Source: Thermoflexibacter sp. (GTDB lineage: Bacteria > Bacteroidota > Bacteroidia > Cytophagales > Thermoflexibacteraceae). Taken from it: DNA of 15,433 nt. Location of the stretch: contig JALOMS010000025.1 of NCBI GenBank assembly GCA_025455345.1, positions 1 to 15,433 on the forward strand. Direction: 5' to 3'. Positions 1-7,324 of the stretch are shown here, in pieces; the first letter of the stretch is position 1; each line of letters opens with the position of its first letter. The position numbers were made by a program, and so were the translations under genes. The notes beneath the pieces are model-generated. The model was not told where the DNA came from, ran no database searches, and saw only the letters and a program-made list of their open reading frames with translations.

Positions 1-831
1 TCTGGTAAAATTACTAAAATCTTTTTCGAGGAAGGTTCTAACGTCAGCAAAGGACAATTACTATTGACCTTAAACGACGCAGAACTTCAAGCCCAGCTCA
101 AAAGAGGTTTGATTCAGAAAGAGTTTTTAGAAAAAAGAAAAGCACGTAACGAAAAACTCAAAGAAAGAGACGGCATTAGTGAGGAGGAGTTCGAGTTATT
201 AAATGCAGAGCTAAATAGGCAAGTAGCTGAAAATGAGGCTATCAAATCTCGTATCGAACAGACTAAGCTCGTAGCACCTTTTAGCGGGCGTATAGGGTTG
301 CGTTATGTGAGCGAGGGGAGTTATATCAATCCTGCTACCAAAGTAGCTGATTTGATAGATATTAGTACGATTAAGCTAAACTTTGCTGTTCCTGAAAAAT
401 ACATGGGTTTAGTAAAAAAAGGGACAAAAGTGAAGTTTGCAGTAGCCAGTAATGCAAAAGCATACGAAGGAACTGTCTATGCCATAGAACCCAAAATAGA
501 TGCCTCTACGCGCACTATCCAAGTGAGAGCTATATCAAATAACAAAGACAGTGAGATATTTCCGGGAGCTTTTGCCAATATCAGTATTGTACTGAATAAA
601 ATAGAGAAAGCGCATCTGATTCCTACCGAGGCTCTTATTCCAGAACTAAATCAAATGAAAGTCTTTGTCGTCAAAAACGGCAAAGCAGAAAATGTCAATG
701 TCATTACAGGCACACGTACAGAAAACAAGATTCAGATTTTAGATGGTTTGAGTCTGGGGGATACAGTCATCACTTCAGGAATTTTACAGATTAGGACGGG
801 AAGCAATGTAAAAATCGCAGAAGTGGAATAA
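1..831 (+). CDS. RND/HlyD-type efflux periplasmic adaptor subunit, 5' end missing
   Basis: This is the C-terminal 276 residues of a membrane-fusion (adaptor) protein that links an inner-membrane pump to an outer-membrane channel in the periplasm. The frame is open from base 1, so the TTG at 64 is an internal leucine and not the start. Visible in order are half of a lipoyl domain (GKITKIFFEEGSNVSKGQLL, about residues 1-21), a charged helical hairpin (about 25-85), the second lipoyl half (VAPFSGRIG, then EGSYINP), a beta-barrel part with the family's TKVKF and IDASTRTIQVRA stretches, and a membrane-proximal end (LIPTEALIPE ... GDTVITSGILQIRTGS). These match the AcrA/MexA-like family. The next gene, 27 bases on, is not an RND permease, so the pump partner must lie upstream or elsewhere. 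The substrate cannot be told. The family call is firm; the particular system is unknown. Confidence 0.9.
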   Translation, partial: SGKITKIFFEEGSNVSKGQLLLTLNDAELQAQLKRGLIQKEFLEKRKARNEKLKERDGISEEEFELLNAELNRQVAENEAIKSRIEQTKLVAPFSGRIGLRYVSEGSYINPATKVADLIDISTIKLNFAVPEKYMGLVKKGTKVKFAVASNAKAYEGTVYAIEPKIDASTRTIQVRAISNNKDSEIFPGAFANISIVLNKIEKAHLIPTEALIPELNQMKVFVVKNGKAENVNVITGTRTENKIQILDGLSLGDTVITSGILQIRTGSNVKIAEVE

Positions 832-858
832 TTAGCTAATAACCAATAAATTACAGGT

Positions 859-1506
859 ATGCAACTATCTCCACCACCTTGGCATCTCAAAGGAGATGGT
901 CATATATTTATTTACCATTTGACAGATAATTTTATTGATAGTCAATGTTTTATCTCTGATTTCCAAAAAAATAAGAATTGGTTAAACATTGCTTGTGTGA
1001 TGATAGTAGATTATCACACATCGGGAGTAGGCGCGTACAAAGAATTATTATTTATACCTGCCTTGTTTGATTTTGATAAAAAAAAGGCTTTTAATATTTC
1101 CAAAATCTATGTTTCCACAGAAGAAAGTGTTTACAATGGCATAGAAAATTGGGGGATTCCTAAGCAATTGGCTAATTTTAATATCCAACAAACAAGCAGT
1201 CAGACTTGCCAATGCAAAGTCAGTCATCAAGATTCAACTTTTTTTGAAGTTTATACCCAATCCTACGGATTAGCTTTCCCGTTGACTTCTCGTTTATTTC
1301 CTTTTACTTTTTATCAGCCACTAAGAGGACAAACCCTGATTACTACTCCCACAGCCAAGGGTTGGGGGCGGCTTTGCAAAATCAAGGAAATTAATATTGA
1401 TAGTAATTATTTCCCTAATATTGCTCAGTTCAAACCATTGATAGCTATTGCAGTAAAAGATTTTAGTATGATTTTCCCTATGCCCAAGATATTAGTAAAA
1501 AGATGA
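859..1506 (+). CDS. acetoacetate decarboxylase-like (ADC superfamily) protein
   Basis: A 215-residue soluble protein with the look of the acetoacetate decarboxylase fold. The stretch from YHTSGVGAYKELLFIPALF through ISKIYVSTEESVYNGIENWGIPKQLANF follows the family pattern in which a tyrosine/glutamate-rich strand precedes a G-(F/I)-P-K motif. In characterised decarboxylases that motif reads GFPKK: the first lysine forms the Schiff base and the second lowers its pKa. Here it reads G99-I-P-K102-Q103, so the putative Schiff-base lysine is present and the second lysine is a glutamine. The protein is also somewhat shorter than classical ADC (about 245 residues). It may therefore bind or transform another beta-keto or carbonyl substrate, or not be a decarboxylase at all. 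It starts 27 bases after the adaptor gene with no promoter evident between them, so read-through is likely. No signal peptide is seen. Superfamily likely, activity unknown. Confidence 0.72.
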   Translation: MQLSPPPWHLKGDGHIFIYHLTDNFIDSQCFISDFQKNKNWLNIACVMIVDYHTSGVGAYKELLFIPALFDFDKKKAFNISKIYVSTEESVYNGIENWGIPKQLANFNIQQTSSQTCQCKVSHQDSTFFEVYTQSYGLAFPLTSRLFPFTFYQPLRGQTLITTPTAKGWGRLCKIKEINIDSNYFPNIAQFKPLIAIAVKDFSMIFPMPKILVKR

Positions 1507-1627
1507 AGGAGGCATTTCCATCTTTATAAAAAAATAGGCGCAGTCATTACTATTTTGTTTGAAAAAATCAGAATAAAAGACTTATTTTTACAACAAAAAA
1601 TATTTTTTAATCAAAATTCATTTTAAT

Positions 1628-1660
1628 TTTGATATTAATAAAATAGATACGATATATTTG
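1628..1660 (+). promoter_or_regulatory. Bacteroidota-type promoter for the response regulator
   Basis: TTTG at 1628-1631 and TATATTTG at 1653-1660 are separated by 21 bases. This fits the Bacteroidota housekeeping sigma consensus of TTTG near -33 and TAnnTTTG near -7. The implied transcription start, near 1666, gives a leader of about 30 bases before the ATG at 1697. It suggests the regulator, and probably the ABC ATPase gene behind it, form a transcription unit separate from the adaptor and ADC-like genes. Confidence 0.7.
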
Positions 1661-1696
1661 TGCTTTGATAAAAGAATTTAAGCGAATCAAAAGTAT

Positions 1697-2116
1697 ATGA
1701 CTTCAACTTCTCCTGCCGTTGATTTAGTGATGTTAGTAGATGATAATGATACTGATAATTTTATCAGTAAACGAATCATCGAACTCACCAAATTTGCTAA
1801 ACGCACTGAGATTAAAAACTCAGGTAAAAGTGCTTTGCAATATTTAGAATCCGAACAAAACAATGACATCAACCTGCCTGATTTGATTTTCTTGGATATC
1901 AATATGCCCATAGTAGATGGCTTTGTGTTTCTGTATGAGTTTGAGAGATTTCCAGATAATATCAAAAAGAAGTGCAAAGTTATTATTCTGTCCAGTTCGG
2001 ATAATAAAAGAGATATAGACAAGATTGTAAATAATAACTACGTTATTAAGTTTATCACTAAACCTCTTACAGATGAGGTATTGAAAGACTTGAGAGGTTT
2101 ATTATCTAATCAATAA
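1697..2116 (+). CDS. stand-alone CheY-like response regulator receiver
   Basis: A 139-residue protein made of a single receiver domain with no output domain. It carries the acidic pocket D15-D16 (LVDDND), the phospho-acceptor D67 in LDINMP, the conserved hydroxyl position in the run SSS 99-101 (ILSSSD), and the lysine-proline pair K122-P123 (TKPL). All residues needed for phosphorylation and switching are present. Such single-domain regulators act by protein contact, as CheY does on the flagellar motor, or as phosphotransfer intermediates; in gliding Bacteroidota the targets are usually unknown. No histidine kinase is in the window, so the partner must be encoded elsewhere. A good promoter sits just upstream, and the ABC ATPase gene begins 8 bases after the stop, so the two are probably co-transcribed. 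Whether they are linked in function is open. Confidence 0.93.
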   Translation: MTSTSPAVDLVMLVDDNDTDNFISKRIIELTKFAKRTEIKNSGKSALQYLESEQNNDINLPDLIFLDINMPIVDGFVFLYEFERFPDNIKKKCKVIILSSSDNKRDIDKIVNNNYVIKFITKPLTDEVLKDLRGLLSNQ

Positions 2117-2124
2117 ATTTTCAG

Positions 2125-3615
2125 ATGGATTTCCTGCTTTCCTTACAACAAATCCACAAATCTTTTGGCGTAGTCAAGGCTCTCAAAGGAGTTTCTCTTC
2201 ATGTAAAAGCAGGTGAAGTACATGCGCTAATTGGTGAAAATGGAGCAGGGAAAAGCACCTTAATGAAAGTCCTCAGTGGGGCGCATCAAGCCGATAGCGG
2301 ACAAATGCTACTCAATGGGCATCCTTATCACCCAAAAAATCCCTTAGATAGCCGCAAAGCAGGGATAGCAATGATTTATCAAGAACTTACTTTAGCTCCT
2401 CACTTGACTGTCGAAGAAAATATCATGCTTGGCATAGAACATACCCAAATGGGTTTCGTAAAAAATAATCCAAGCAAAGTAAAACAAGCCCTTCGTTTAC
2501 TGGGTCAAGATTTTCCCCTTACTACCCAAGCGAAAGATTTGAGCATAGGAAAACAACAACTTGTAGAGATAGCGCGAGCCTTAGTGGCAGAGGCTAAAAT
2601 AATCATTATGGACGAGCCTACAAGCTCTCTTTCTGCCGAAGACACACAAGCTCTATTCAAAGTAATACAAATACTTAAAAAACAGGGAATTGCAATTATT
2701 TATATTAGTCATTTCTTAGAAGAAGTCAAAGAAATCAGCGATAGTTTTACTGTGTTGCGAGATGGCGAAACCGTAGGTAAGGGAACTATGCGAGAAGTGA
2801 GTATTCCAGAGATTATCAGACTCATGGTAGGTCGTTCTGTTGATGAGCTTTATCCTAATCTACCTCACCAGATTGGAGAAACTATCTTAGAAGTCAATAG
2901 ATTGAAGGATAAACAATTCCTAAAAAATATTTCTTTTTCTCTAAAAAGAGGTGAAATTTTGGGTTTGGCGGGTCTTATCGGCTCTGGACGCTCAGAAACA
3001 ATACGTGCTATCTTTGGCTTAGAAAAAGCAGAAAATGGAGAAATGACGGTCAAAAAATATCCTACACTCAAGGCATATTACATGAGTCCTAAAAATGCCT
3101 TAGATTATGGAATAGACCTATTAAGTGAAAATCGTAAAGAAGAAGGTTTGGCTCTTAATCTCCCTATTTTTGCCAATTTGACGCTTTCCGCACTTCGGCA
3201 ATATACAAAAGTAGGTTTCCTGAACCTTCAGAAAGAAAAGGAAAGTGCTAAAAATTGGGCAGACCGCTTAAATACTAAATATCAAGACATTACTCAAAAA
3301 ATAAGCGGATTGTCAGGCGGTAATCAACAAAAAATATGCTTGGCGCGCCTTTTACACCATGAAAGCGATATTCTTTTCTTAGACGAGCCGACCAGAGGCA
3401 TAGACGTAGGGAGCAAATCGGAGATTTATAGACTTATCCAACAATTAGCCGCTCAAGGCAAAGCTATTGTAATGATAAGCTCTTATTTGCCAGAGCTATT
3501 AGGCGTATGTGATTCGATAGCAGTGATGCACCGAGGCGAGATGTCCCCTGTAAAAGATGTAGGACAGTGGACAGAAGACCAAATCATGCTATTTGCTACT
3601 TCTGGCTTGCAATAA
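2125..3615 (+). CDS. sugar-type ABC transporter ATPase with two nucleotide-binding domains (RbsA/MglA class)
   Basis: A 496-residue cytoplasmic ATPase, the usual length for the RbsA/MglA/XylG class that powers uptake of ribose, galactose, xylose or related compounds. Domain 1 (about 5-240) has Walker A GENGAGKST 37-45, Q-loop Q86, signature LSIGKQQ 139-145, Walker B IIIMDEPTS 159-167 and the switch histidine H196. Domain 2 (about 255-495) has a changed Walker A, GLIGSGRSE 283-291, with arginine in place of lysine; signature LSGGNQQ 396-402; Walker B LFLDEPTRGID 417-427; and serine (ISSYLPE) where the switch histidine would be. This one-active, one-degenerate layout is normal for the class. 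Its permease and substrate-binding protein, normally adjacent, are absent on both sides. Substrate cannot be assigned; nucleoside import is possible too, since nucleoside ABC systems use the same ATPase type. Confidence 0.92.
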   Translation: MDFLLSLQQIHKSFGVVKALKGVSLHVKAGEVHALIGENGAGKSTLMKVLSGAHQADSGQMLLNGHPYHPKNPLDSRKAGIAMIYQELTLAPHLTVEENIMLGIEHTQMGFVKNNPSKVKQALRLLGQDFPLTTQAKDLSIGKQQLVEIARALVAEAKIIIMDEPTSSLSAEDTQALFKVIQILKKQGIAIIYISHFLEEVKEISDSFTVLRDGETVGKGTMREVSIPEIIRLMVGRSVDELYPNLPHQIGETILEVNRLKDKQFLKNISFSLKRGEILGLAGLIGSGRSETIRAIFGLEKAENGEMTVKKYPTLKAYYMSPKNALDYGIDLLSENRKEEGLALNLPIFANLTLSALRQYTKVGFLNLQKEKESAKNWADRLNTKYQDITQKISGLSGGNQQKICLARLLHHESDILFLDEPTRGIDVGSKSEIYRLIQQLAAQGKAIVMISSYLPELLGVCDSIAVMHRGEMSPVKDVGQWTEDQIMLFATSGLQ

Positions 3616-3709
3616 TCCTTTTTATACCAATAATCACTTAAGAAACTACCCCCCAACACCACAGACCTATTATACACATAGCGGAAAATTAAGGTTTAGA
3701 ATCTGCTTG

Positions 3710-3856
3710 TTAGTGAGCAGTAAATTGATAATCTTTGTAATTGTAAAAAACTGTGGTACTACTTCCAAAAGGCAAAACTCGCCCATCATCACCAAAGGTG
3801 GCAAATAAATGATGATAACGCCCGCCCACAGTCAATTGTCGGCTGTATGGAAATGC
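3710..3856 (-). pseudogene. possible relic of a gene's 3' end
   Basis: Read on the - strand, this frame gives about 48 residues ending at a TAA at 3712-3710. It includes SRQLTVGGRYHHLFATFGDD, then RVLPFGSSTTVFYNYKDYQ and a short tail. The composition is protein-like (glycine turns, alternating aromatics, charged residues), unlike the lysine/isoleucine/asparagine runs that AT-rich non-coding DNA normally yields. There is no start codon: going upstream, the frame runs into the terminator hairpin and then a TAG at 3883-3881. It could be the surviving C-terminal end of a decayed gene. Alternatives are a chance open frame or a misplaced fragment of a protein family I do not recognise. I infer this from composition alone. 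Confidence 0.3.
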
Positions 3857-3867
3857 TAATGAAAAAA

Positions 3868-3915
3868 AACAGGAATAATCCTAAACTTGTCTAAAAAATT
3901 AGGATTATTCCTGTT
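3868..3915 (-). terminator. strong hairpin terminator downstream of the Gfo/Idh/MocA gene
   Basis: A perfect 17-base-pair inverted repeat, 3868-3884 against 3899-3915, with a 14-base loop. On the - strand the stem is followed by eight T residues (the A run at 3862-3869 on the + strand, which overlaps the end of the stem), the classic form of an intrinsic terminator. It begins 43 bases after the oxidoreductase stop. On the + strand the stem is followed by AGACAATC and not by T, so termination of the ABC ATPase transcript here would be weaker, though the stem alone may pause polymerase. Confidence 0.85.
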
Positions 3916-3957
3916 AGACAATCGTCTATCTTATCAAATAAAGCTTATTGATAAAAT

Positions 3958-5394
3958 TTACAACGTCCAACCTTCTCTATATTCTCTTTTTACAAATTGA
4001 TTTGCCTCATCAAAATTTGTTATTTTCATGTTTTTTGCGTCCCAAAGTAGTTTTTTTCTTCCGGGATATCCGCCTTTACCATCTCTCATCGCATAGCTCC
4101 TAATCGCCAAATTGCCCATTAATACAGCTTCTGTAAAAGGTCCCGCATAATCAAAAGGAGAGCTTAGCTCCATATTGCCATACCCTTTCATACAAGCCTC
4201 TACCCATTGGGTATAGTGTCCTGCTTCTGCCCCTTCTATACGAGGGATAGTTGATTTGGGTAACTCCACTTCTTTCATGCGAGCGGTTGGGAGCAATACA
4301 GGCGCGCTTGCATAGTTTGCCATTAATTTGCCTTTTGTTCCCTCAAAAATATATCCATTCCCACCGCTACCCATCTGCTCGTCGGGCAGTAGTTCTTCTG
4401 GTCTTTTGGGTACTAAGCCTCCGTCCATCCATGTGAAGTTAATATTCCCTTTCCCATCTTTGCGCGGGAATTTGAGGTGAATAATAGAAGAGGCAGGACA
4501 GCTATCAAAATAACTGGCTTCTTTGAAGAAATCTGCCCATGCCGTAGTAGAGCTACATTCCACCTCAGAAGGATAATCAATAGGTAAAATGCGAAATGCC
4601 GCATCCATGATATGACAAGCCATATCTCCTAAAGCTCCTGTCCCAAAATTCCACCAACCACGCCAATTAAAGGGTAAATAAGCGGGATTAAAATCCATTG
4701 CTTTGACAGGTCCAAGCCACAAATCCCAGGATAACTCTTTGGGAATTTTGTGCTTTCCTGTCGGGGTTGGGATACCTTGAGGCCATACAGGGCGATTAGT
4801 CCAAGTAAGTACATTGGTAACATCTCCGATTAGCCCTGCTTCTACCCACTCTTTGGCAGTGCGGACATGGTCAGCAGAGGCATACTGATTGCCCATTTGA
4901 GTAACTACTTTGTATTTACGAGCCGCTTCAGTAAGCATACGAGCCTCATAAATATTGTGCGTAAGCGGCTTTTGAACATACACATGCTTCCCTCTTTGGA
5001 TAGCCGCCATCGTAGCTACTGCGTGTGTATGGTCTGGGGTCGAGACTGATACTGCATCAATATTTTTAGCTTCTTTGTCCAACATTTCACGAAAATCTCT
5101 GTAAAACTTGGCATTAGGAAAGTTTTTGCGCGAACCTGCGGTCATACGCTCATCTACATCACAAAGAAAAGCTATTTTAGCTTTGGTATGTTTGGCAAAC
5201 CCAGTAAGGTCTGATTCCCCTTTTCCTCCCACTCCTATCCCAGCAATGTATAAGGTATCACTTGGCGGCACATAACCATTCCCTCCTAATACAAAACGTG
5301 GTACAATAGAGAATGCCGCAGTCGCTAAACCTGCATTTTTCAAAAAACTCCTCCTTGAAAGATGATTGGGAGTATCTTTTTTATGTTTACTCAT
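3958..5394 (-). CDS. Gfo/Idh/MocA family oxidoreductase, Tat-exported
   Basis: A 478-residue NAD(P)-dependent sugar or cyclitol oxidoreductase family member. It starts with a twin-arginine signal, S13-R-R-S-F-L-K19, followed by a hydrophobic stretch to about residue 38, so the folded protein is probably exported. The Rossmann part has a glycine-rich loop IAGIGVGGKG (50-59), CDVDER (78-83) and STPDHTHA (118-125). The usual EKP motif is QKP (141-143), as is common in the Bacteroidota/Planctomycetes members with this layout. The C-terminal substrate part has WDLWLGP, FNWRGWWNFGTGALGDMACH and the conserved ending DAKNMKITN ... EANQFVKREYREGW. Known relatives act on carbohydrates or inositols, some with tightly held cofactor, but the substrate here cannot be told. 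It is a single-gene unit by appearance, with a strong terminator 43 bases beyond the stop. The ATG at 5394 is chosen because the Tat motif follows directly. Confidence 0.93.
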   Translation of the reverse strand: MSKHKKDTPNHLSRRSFLKNAGLATAAFSIVPRFVLGGNGYVPPSDTLYIAGIGVGGKGESDLTGFAKHTKAKIAFLCDVDERMTAGSRKNFPNAKFYRDFREMLDKEAKNIDAVSVSTPDHTHAVATMAAIQRGKHVYVQKPLTHNIYEARMLTEAARKYKVVTQMGNQYASADHVRTAKEWVEAGLIGDVTNVLTWTNRPVWPQGIPTPTGKHKIPKELSWDLWLGPVKAMDFNPAYLPFNWRGWWNFGTGALGDMACHIMDAAFRILPIDYPSEVECSSTTAWADFFKEASYFDSCPASSIIHLKFPRKDGKGNINFTWMDGGLVPKRPEELLPDEQMGSGGNGYIFEGTKGKLMANYASAPVLLPTARMKEVELPKSTIPRIEGAEAGHYTQWVEACMKGYGNMELSSPFDYAGPFTEAVLMGNLAIRSYAMRDGKGGYPGRKKLLWDAKNMKITNFDEANQFVKREYREGWTL

Positions 5395-5457
5395 AGATTT
5401 TAGATTTTGGTAAGTTATATGATGAAAATAATCAATATTTCTATGTATGGTTATTCA

Positions 5458-5877
5458 TTATTTACGCAAGTTAGCAAGCAAGACCTTAAGCTCGAAAGCA
5501 GTAAATACAGCATAAAAAACAAAAAAAGTAATAGCAAAGTTAAATGTCTGATAATTAAACAAATAAATATAAGTAATTACAATCACCAAGCCCAAAAACA
5601 ATCTCAATGCCGTAGAACCCATTGTCGCATTATAAGAATCTATGGGGTCTTTGCTACCCGTGCCTTTGAGCATAATCAGGTGAGAAATAAGAGTAATGAC
5701 ACAAAAGTATAAAAGCAAGAACCATGAATGAATAAAGACAATATTTGGAAGGAAATATTGTAGCAGAAGCATCACTAAAGCTAAGCCAAGTGTTAGCACT
5801 CCAAGAGATGTAAGAAATTTTTTTTCCAAAGAACAACTATTTAAGGGTGTGTTATTTATTATTTGCCTATTTCTCAA
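5458..5877 (-). CDS. small four-helix membrane protein of unknown function
   Basis: A 139-residue hydrophobic protein with four likely membrane helices (about 21-43, 49-71, 88-107, 110-131) and a basic tail, LLANLRK. Its ending (FFVFYAVFTAFELKVLLANLR) recalls small membrane proteins often encoded before atpB in Bacteroidota, but no ATP synthase gene is here, so that likeness is weak. The start is uncertain: the frame opens with TTG at 5877, about 8 bases beyond the predicted transcription start, and a second TTG at 5829 (ahead of EKKFLTSLG) would give 123 residues. There is no ATG until the first helix. It is transcribed away from rimO by its own promoter and lies 63 bases upstream of the oxidoreductase start on the same strand, so read-through is possible. 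I cannot assign a role. Confidence 0.75.
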   Translation of the reverse strand: MRNRQIINNTPLNSCSLEKKFLTSLGVLTLGLALVMLLLQYFLPNIVFIHSWFLLLYFCVITLISHLIMLKGTGSKDPIDSYNATMGSTALRLFLGLVIVITYIYLFNYQTFNFAITFFVFYAVFTAFELKVLLANLRK

Positions 5878-5889
5878 AGTTAATTACTC

Positions 5890-5921
5890 CAAAAGTAGGA
5901 CAATATTTGTGCAAAAGCAAA
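5890..5921 (-). promoter_or_regulatory. Bacteroidota-type promoter for the small membrane protein
   Basis: On the - strand, TTTG at 5921-5918 and TACTTTTG at 5897-5890 are 20 bases apart, a full match to the Bacteroidota -33/-7 pattern. The implied transcription start near 5884 leaves a leader of only about 8 bases if TTG 5877 is the start, or about 55 bases if TTG 5829 is used. Confidence 0.65.
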
Positions 5922-5962
5922 AAAATAGAATTATTAGGAAATAGAATGCGTAAAATTTTGCC

Positions 5963-5970
5963 TACCTTCG
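5963..5970 (+). promoter_or_regulatory. probable -7 element for rimO
   Basis: TACCTTCG at 5963-5970 differs by one base from the Bacteroidota -7 consensus TAnnTTTG and lies 22 bases before the rimO start codon. No good TTTG is found 19-21 bases further upstream, so this is a partial match only. Confidence 0.4.
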
Positions 5971-5992
5971 CACTTTAAAATTTGATAATAAG

Positions 5993-7306
5993 TTGAAAAC
6001 GAAGTCTTACAAAAAGGATAAAATCAATATAGTTACTTTAGGTTGTTCAAAAAACATCGTGGACTCCGAAGTCATGCTAACCCAGCTCAAGGCAAATGGT
6101 TTAGAAGCCAAACACGAGTCTAAAAAAGAGGATGCCAACATTGTCATAGTGAATACCTGTGGGTTTATTGAAAGAGCCAAACAAGAGTCTATTGATACAA
6201 TTTTGCGCTTTGCTGATGCCAAAGAAGATGGTAAAATAGATAAACTATATGTAGTTGGGTGTTTATCAGAAAGATACAAAGAGGATTTGGAAAAAGAGAT
6301 ACCCATCGTAGATGCTTATTTTGGAACAAGAGAATTGCCTGCCCTACTCAAAAAATTCAATGCAGATTATAAACACGAACTCATCGGAGAGCGTATTACG
6401 ACGACTTCCAAACACTATGCTTATTTGAAAATTTCTGAGGGTTGTGACCGTCCTTGCTCTTTTTGTGCGATTCCTTTGATGCGTGGCAAGCACCTTTCCA
6501 AATCTATGGAAGACTTGGTATTAGAAGCGAGTAATTTGGCAAAAAATGGAGTCAAAGAGTTGATTCTCATAGCTCAAGACTTAACTTATTATGGACTTGA
6601 CCTGTATAAAGAACGAAATCTGGCAGAGCTACTCAAACGCCTTTCTGATGTCAATGGCATAGATTGGATTCGTTTGCAGTACGCCTATCCTTCAGGTTTT
6701 CCTTTGGATATTTTAGATGTTATTGCAGAAAGAGAAAATATATGCAAATATTTGGATATGCCGCTCCAGCATGGCTCTACTAAGATGCTAAAAGTCATGC
6801 GTAGGGGTATTACACGCGAGAAGACAGAAGAACTTATTCATACAATTCGCCATAAAATACCTTCTATCGCACTTAGAACCACACTCATCGCTGGACATCC
6901 TCAAGAAACAGAAGCAGACCACGAAGAAATGCTTAATTTTGTAAGAGATATGCGGTTTGACCGTTTAGGTGTATTTCCTTACTCTCACGAGGACAATACA
7001 CACTCTTTCAGCATGATAGACAATGTTCCTGAAGAAATAAAAGAAGAAAGAGCGGCAGAGATTATGGAAATCCAACAAGAAATCTCTACACAACTCAACC
7101 AAGAAAAAATTGGTAAAATCTTAAAAGTGTTATTTGATAGGAAAGAAGGAGGATATTTTATTGGGAGAACAGAGTTTGACTCTCCCGAAGTAGATAATGA
7201 GGTATTGGTAGATGCAAAAACTAATTATGTAAGATTGGGGGATTTTGCACAAGTCATCATTACTGCCACAGAAGAATTTGACTTGTTTGGTGAGGTGATA
7301 AAGTAA
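5993..7306 (+). CDS. rimO: ribosomal protein S12 methylthiotransferase RimO
   Basis: A 437-residue radical-SAM enzyme that adds a methylthio group to the beta carbon of the conserved aspartate of ribosomal protein S12, using two 4Fe-4S clusters. The N-terminal methylthiotransferase domain has its three cluster cysteines C18 (TLGCSKN), C56 (NTCGF) and C90 (VGCLSER). The radical-SAM domain carries CxxxCxxC as C151-C155-C158 (GCDRPCSFCAIP). The C-terminal TRAM domain (about 375-437) contains GRTEFDSPEVDNEV, a stretch typical of RimO and not of MiaB, which settles the paralogue. The start is TTG at 5993: it gives the usual RimO N-terminus (MKTKSYKKDKINIVTLGCSK), and no ATG lies between it and the first conserved motif. 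It converges on the small membrane-protein gene behind secA with 18 bases between the stops and no evident hairpin terminator. Confidence 0.96.
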   Translation: MKTKSYKKDKINIVTLGCSKNIVDSEVMLTQLKANGLEAKHESKKEDANIVIVNTCGFIERAKQESIDTILRFADAKEDGKIDKLYVVGCLSERYKEDLEKEIPIVDAYFGTRELPALLKKFNADYKHELIGERITTTSKHYAYLKISEGCDRPCSFCAIPLMRGKHLSKSMEDLVLEASNLAKNGVKELILIAQDLTYYGLDLYKERNLAELLKRLSDVNGIDWIRLQYAYPSGFPLDILDVIAERENICKYLDMPLQHGSTKMLKVMRRGITREKTEELIHTIRHKIPSIALRTTLIAGHPQETEADHEEMLNFVRDMRFDRLGVFPYSHEDNTHSFSMIDNVPEEIKEERAAEIMEIQQEISTQLNQEKIGKILKVLFDRKEGGYFIGRTEFDSPEVDNEVLVDAKTNYVRLGDFAQVIITATEEFDLFGEVIK

Positions 7307-7324
7307 ACATAATCTTTAATATTC

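Larger units (their letters stand above)
3616..3957. other. intergenic stretch between convergent genes
   Basis: This 342-base stretch lies between the stop of the ABC ATPase (+) and the stop of the Gfo/Idh/MocA gene (-). It contains a - strand open frame that looks like a gene relic (3710-3880) and a strong hairpin terminator (3868-3915). I see no complete gene, and no obvious U-tract terminator directly behind the ABC ATPase on the + strand. Confidence 0.6.

Noticed and set aside
1497..1525. Seven-base-pair stem AAAGATG/CATCTTT at the end of the ADC-like gene
   Set aside because: The stem is short, it overlaps the coding end, and it is followed by A-rich sequence and not by T.
3483..3677. 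- strand frame with VVLGGSFLSDYWYKK, faintly like the end of formylglycine-generating enzyme family proteins
   Set aside because: Most of the frame is antisense to the ABC ATPase and the likeness is only a few residues.
3593..3808. + strand open frame of 71 codons overlapping the end of the ABC ATPase
   Set aside because: It starts inside the ATPase gene in another frame and its translation has no protein-like pattern; the opposite strand of this region reads better.
5407..5712. + strand frame of 101 codons opposite the small membrane protein
   Set aside because: It is antisense to a membrane protein with clear helices, and its translation is low-complexity lysine/isoleucine/asparagine-rich sequence.
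5866..5878. 13-base match CCTATTTCTCAAA, also found at 15295-15307
   Set aside because: A match of this length is expected by chance in a 15-kb AT-rich window and the two contexts are unrelated.
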